Assembly (NCBI RefSeq): GCF_004345605.1
Contig: NZ_SLVY01000004.1
Coordinates: 248,001-312,000, forward strand
DNA from: Rhodococcus sp. SMB37
Lineage (GTDB): Bacteria; Actinomycetota; Actinomycetes; Mycobacteriales; Mycobacteriaceae
Direction: 5' to 3'
DNA: 64,000 bases
The position numbers and the translations under genes are program-made. This document shows, piece after piece, positions 63,146 to 64,000 of this stretch. How positions within the stretch are numbered: the first letter of the stretch is position 1; the number at the start of each line of letters is the position of its first letter. Below the pieces are notes generated by a model. The model worked only from the letters and a program-made list of their open reading frames with translations. It was not told where the DNA came from and did not search any database.

Positions 63146-64000
63146 ATGTCTTTGACGGATCAGGTTCGCGAAACCGAGCAAGCGCTTCGTCCGGATCGCT
63201 ACGACGGCGCGAGCCCGGCCTTCATGGTCGACGGCAAGCCCGCGTCGGTTCCGCTTCGCGACCTGCCGGCAGTGGCGCGCAAGCTGGTCGCGCACTTCGC
63301 CGACAATGTCGCACCGTGCTCACTGCGTCCCGGAGAGTCGTTGCGGGGCGACGTCACCGAGGTCACCGTCCGGTGCTTGCGCATCGCGATCCACCTGCTC
63401 GATTCCGGCGAACTCCCGTCGGACGCCGATCTCGCAGATCTGCGCAGCAGCGCAGCACAGTGGGCGCGGGCGGGATTCCGCCTCGAATACATGCTGCGCA
63501 TCTACCACGAGGGCATCCGCCTCGGTTGGGAGCTCGTCAGTGACCGTGCCCGCGAGGGCGACGTCATGTCGGTCGCGGATGCCTCGCGGCTGTGGATGGC
63601 GCTGCTCGAACGCGTCACCGTGACCGCCACGACCGGATTCGTCTCGGAACTCGAGGTCATCCGCCGCGAGCGTGACGTCGCCGCACAGGAACTCATCGCC
63701 GCACTGCTCAGCGGACAGGATGCCGCGTCGGTCGCACGCCGTTCCGGGCTCGAACTCGCCGACGGATACACCGTGCTCGCCGTGTCGCTGGCGCGGCACC
63801 CCGACGAGCGGAATCCGCACGTGCGCCCCGAAGTCGTCGCACGCCGGACCCTGCGCCGCGTCGAGGTCGAACTGGAAGCCATCTGCGACGGCAAACACCT
63901 GGCGCTGCTCGGGCCCGAAGGGGGGACGGTGTTGCTCGCGGGGGCGTCGACCTCGCCCGTGGTCGACGACCTGCGCCGCCGGATCGAGACGGTGGCCGGT
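63146..64000 (+). CDS. PucR-type transcriptional regulator (truncated by window end)
   Basis: A partial frame of 285 codons with no stop before the window ends. It has a helical N-terminal sensor region (LPAVARKLVAHFADNVAPCSLRPGESLRGDVTEVTVRCLRIAIHLLDSG...RAGFRLEYMLRIYHEGIRLGWELV) and then a GGDEF-like middle segment (ERDVAAQELIAALLSGQDAASVARRSGLELADGYTVLAVSLAR). This is the Rv1194c/PucR-CdaR architecture; the C-terminal HTH lies beyond the window. ATG 63146 is preferred, ATG 63131 possible. Confidence 0.7.
   Translation, partial: MSLTDQVRETEQALRPDRYDGASPAFMVDGKPASVPLRDLPAVARKLVAHFADNVAPCSLRPGESLRGDVTEVTVRCLRIAIHLLDSGELPSDADLADLRSSAAQWARAGFRLEYMLRIYHEGIRLGWELVSDRAREGDVMSVADASRLWMALLERVTVTATTGFVSELEVIRRERDVAAQELIAALLSGQDAASVARRSGLELADGYTVLAVSLARHPDERNPHVRPEVVARRTLRRVEVELEAICDGKHLALLGPEGGTVLLAGASTSPVVDDLRRRIETVAG

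Overview
The window looks like the chromosome of a GC-rich mycolic-acid actinobacterium, most likely a Rhodococcus or close relative. From about 41.9 kb to the right end the gene order follows the Mycobacterium tuberculosis Rv1158c-Rv1193 segment as I remember it: a secreted Ala/Pro-rich protein, pimE, a PCD-like gene, typA, lpqW, mshB, fbiC, a 7Fe ferredoxin, dapC, rocA, putA and a fadD36-like ligase. Mycothiol (mshB), F420 (fbiC) and PIM/LAM (pimE, lpqW) genes fit that group. No rRNA, tRNA, CRISPR array, insertion sequence or prophage was recognised.

Layout. (1) 0-27.5 kb is a purine and ureide catabolism region: allantoinase and allantoicase, an NCS2 permease with a 2OG/IPNS-type oxygenase and an alpha/beta hydrolase, a BMP-type ABC importer, an XRE-cupin regulator and a second IPNS-type oxygenase. 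An eight-gene operon of unknown function follows (12.2-18.8 kb). Then come xanthine dehydrogenase, 8-oxoguanine deaminase, a PucR regulator, and uricase, HIU hydrolase and OHCU decarboxylase. Together these take oxidised purines to urate, allantoin, allantoate and ureidoglycolate plus urea. (2) 27.5-41.9 kb is a mixed region: an ECF41 sigma factor with its AhpD-like target, fumarase, a CPBP protease, an ECF42 sigma factor with a DGPF protein, an RNA 2',3'-phosphodiesterase-like protein, an MmyB-like regulator with a DUF1330 protein, Mug, a carotenoid oxygenase, a degenerate Mrr protein, a Tat-exported DUF1906 protein, an MFS exporter and a Ser-rich repeat protein. (3) 41.9-64 kb is the conserved core segment, ending in a truncated PucR-type regulator.

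The most unusual system is the 12.2-18.8 kb operon. It appears to encode a Rieske non-heme iron oxygenase split over two genes: one protein carries the Rieske [2Fe-2S] ligands, and the other carries the mononuclear iron site but has lost the cluster-binding segment. They are co-transcribed with a GMC oxidoreductase, a two-subunit ThDP decarboxylase, an aldehyde dehydrogenase, a GST-fold protein and a small leading protein, nearly all joined by 4-bp start/stop overlaps. Several regulatory sites can also be read directly: a 15-bp motif shared by the two transcription units flanking the XRE regulator, overlapping divergent ECF41 promoters, a CRP/GlxR-type palindrome upstream of fumarase, and a palindrome cluster upstream of the uricase operon.
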